Positions 6,371-6,922 of a stretch of 6,922 bases of DNA are shown here, piece after piece; position 1 is the first letter of the stretch; each line of letters opens with the position of its first letter. The notes under the pieces were generated by a model. That model made no database searches. It had not been told where the DNA came from and was given only the letters and a program-made list of their open reading frames with translations. The stretch spans positions 1 through 6,922 of the forward strand of contig CANBZE010000102.1 in NCBI GenBank assembly GCA_947373775.1. Reading direction: 5' to 3'. A program made the position numbers and the translations under genes. This DNA comes from Alphaproteobacteria bacterium. Lineage in GTDB: Bacteria; Pseudomonadota; Alphaproteobacteria; Micropepsales; Micropepsaceae.

Positions 6371-6826
6371 ATGCTGAAATCGTCTTTGGCCGTCCTGGGC
6401 GCCGTCCTGCTGGTGAGCGCCGCCACCGCCTTTCCCGCACGTGCCGATGTCCACCAGATCGGGTCGGTGAATGTGGCGGCGGACCATTACACCGATGTCA
6501 GCTGGGAGCATTTCGAGGGGCCGGTGGAACGGCTGCAGTTCGTGGCCTCGGGCGACACGGTGGATTGCGCCCATATCAGCGTGACCTATCGCGACGGCAC
6601 CACCCACACCGTCTTCTCCGGCGTCCTGCCCAAGGATTCCATCGAGACCGTGACCTTTCCCGAAGGCGACAGCCGCATGCGGCATGTCGATTTCGCCTGC
6701 AAGGCGCGCAACGTGGATGGCGCCCGCATCGCCTTGTCGGCGGTATCGCAAGGCTGGGACCCCGATCAGTGGGCACGGGAGCCGCATGTGACCGTCTATG
6801 AGAGCGGCGAGGTCGTTACGCATTGA
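6371..6826 (+). CDS. Small secreted protein of unknown function, candidate general-stress-response member
   Basis: A 151-residue protein with a typical signal peptide: Lys3, the hydrophobic stretch LAVLGAVLLVSAATA, and likely cleavage after PARA at residue 25. The mature part (about 126 residues) is rich in alternating polar and hydrophobic residues and aromatics, which suggests a small beta-sandwich. Two cysteines, Cys66 (DTVDCAHISV) and Cys110 (VDFACKARN), lie on predicted strands and could form the only disulfide in the oxidising periplasm. The layout (a strand with ERLQF, one with HISVTYRDG, then MRHVDF...ARNVDGARIAL) reminds me of small DUF2541-like secreted proteins, but I cannot confirm that. 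The candidate EcfG promoter upstream suggests expression under osmotic, oxidative or starvation stress. It appears to be a single-gene unit. The reading frame is sure; the function is unknown. Confidence 0.85.
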   Translation: MLKSSLAVLGAVLLVSAATAFPARADVHQIGSVNVAADHYTDVSWEHFEGPVERLQFVASGDTVDCAHISVTYRDGTTHTVFSGVLPKDSIETVTFPEGDSRMRHVDFACKARNVDGARIALSAVSQGWDPDQWAREPHVTVYESGEVVTH

Positions 6827-6922
6827 GACTTTCTGATTCTTTCGTACCGCGCCTTGGCGCGCCCTGACCGCGTAGACCTTTTTGCCGGTCCGTGGTCTCA
6901 AAATGACGTTTGTCGGCTGCCG
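6827..6922. other. Trailing intergenic sequence, no gene recognised
   Basis: The 96 bases after the last stop contain a small hairpin at 6848-6861 (CGCGCC-TT-GGCGCG, realistically a 5-bp stem with loop CTTG) and, 15 bases later, a run of five T at 6879-6883. The separation is too long for a textbook intrinsic terminator. No convincing coding frame starts here before the window ends. Confidence 0.4.

Noticed and set aside
6823..6901. TTGAGAC (6823-6829) and GTCTCAA (6895-6901) as terminal inverted repeats of a small element
   Set aside because: Only 7 bp match, the left copy overlaps the stop codon of the secreted protein, and nothing between them looks mobile. Chance is likely.

Overview
The window looks like a chromosomal stretch of an alphaproteobacterium. 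The evidence is a GroEL C-terminus ending in a Gly/Met tail plus MDF, GC-rich codon use in most genes, and a perfect match to the alphaproteobacterial EcfG general-stress promoter (GGAAC-N16-CGTT) near the right end. I cannot name the genus from the sequence alone.

Layout. (1) Positions 1-609 are the 3' part of groEL, closed by a strong intrinsic terminator at 643-675. (2) Positions about 690-1455 form an AT-richer island holding two pieces of what appears to be one broken gene: a 46-codon N-terminal piece (702-842) and a C-terminal piece with a PD-(D/E)XK-type D...ExK motif (874-1455). A 23-bp near-perfect palindrome (846-868) sits between them. (3) Positions 1555-4095 carry two rightward genes that may be co-transcribed: a secreted protein with a lytic-transglycosylase-like C-terminal domain, and a 12-helix MFS transporter. 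(4) A leftward OprO/OprP-type porin gene (5513-4092) converges on the MFS gene so tightly that the two genes share one CTAG tetranucleotide for both stop codons. (5) Divergent from the porin is a nitrobindin-like (THAP4/FABP-like) heme-binding beta-barrel protein at 5649-6278. (6) Last is a small secreted protein of unknown function (6371-6826) under the candidate EcfG promoter.

How the genes fit together. Most of the window is ordinary housekeeping and envelope content: a chaperonin, a wall-associated periplasmic protein, an inner-membrane exporter, an outer-membrane porin, a cytosolic heme-binding protein and a stress-linked secreted protein. No defence island, CRISPR array, transposase, tRNA or rRNA was seen. 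The points most worth a second look are the broken nuclease-like gene with its palindrome, the EcfG promoter of the secreted protein, and the apparent absence of the catalytic Glu in the transglycosylase-like domain.
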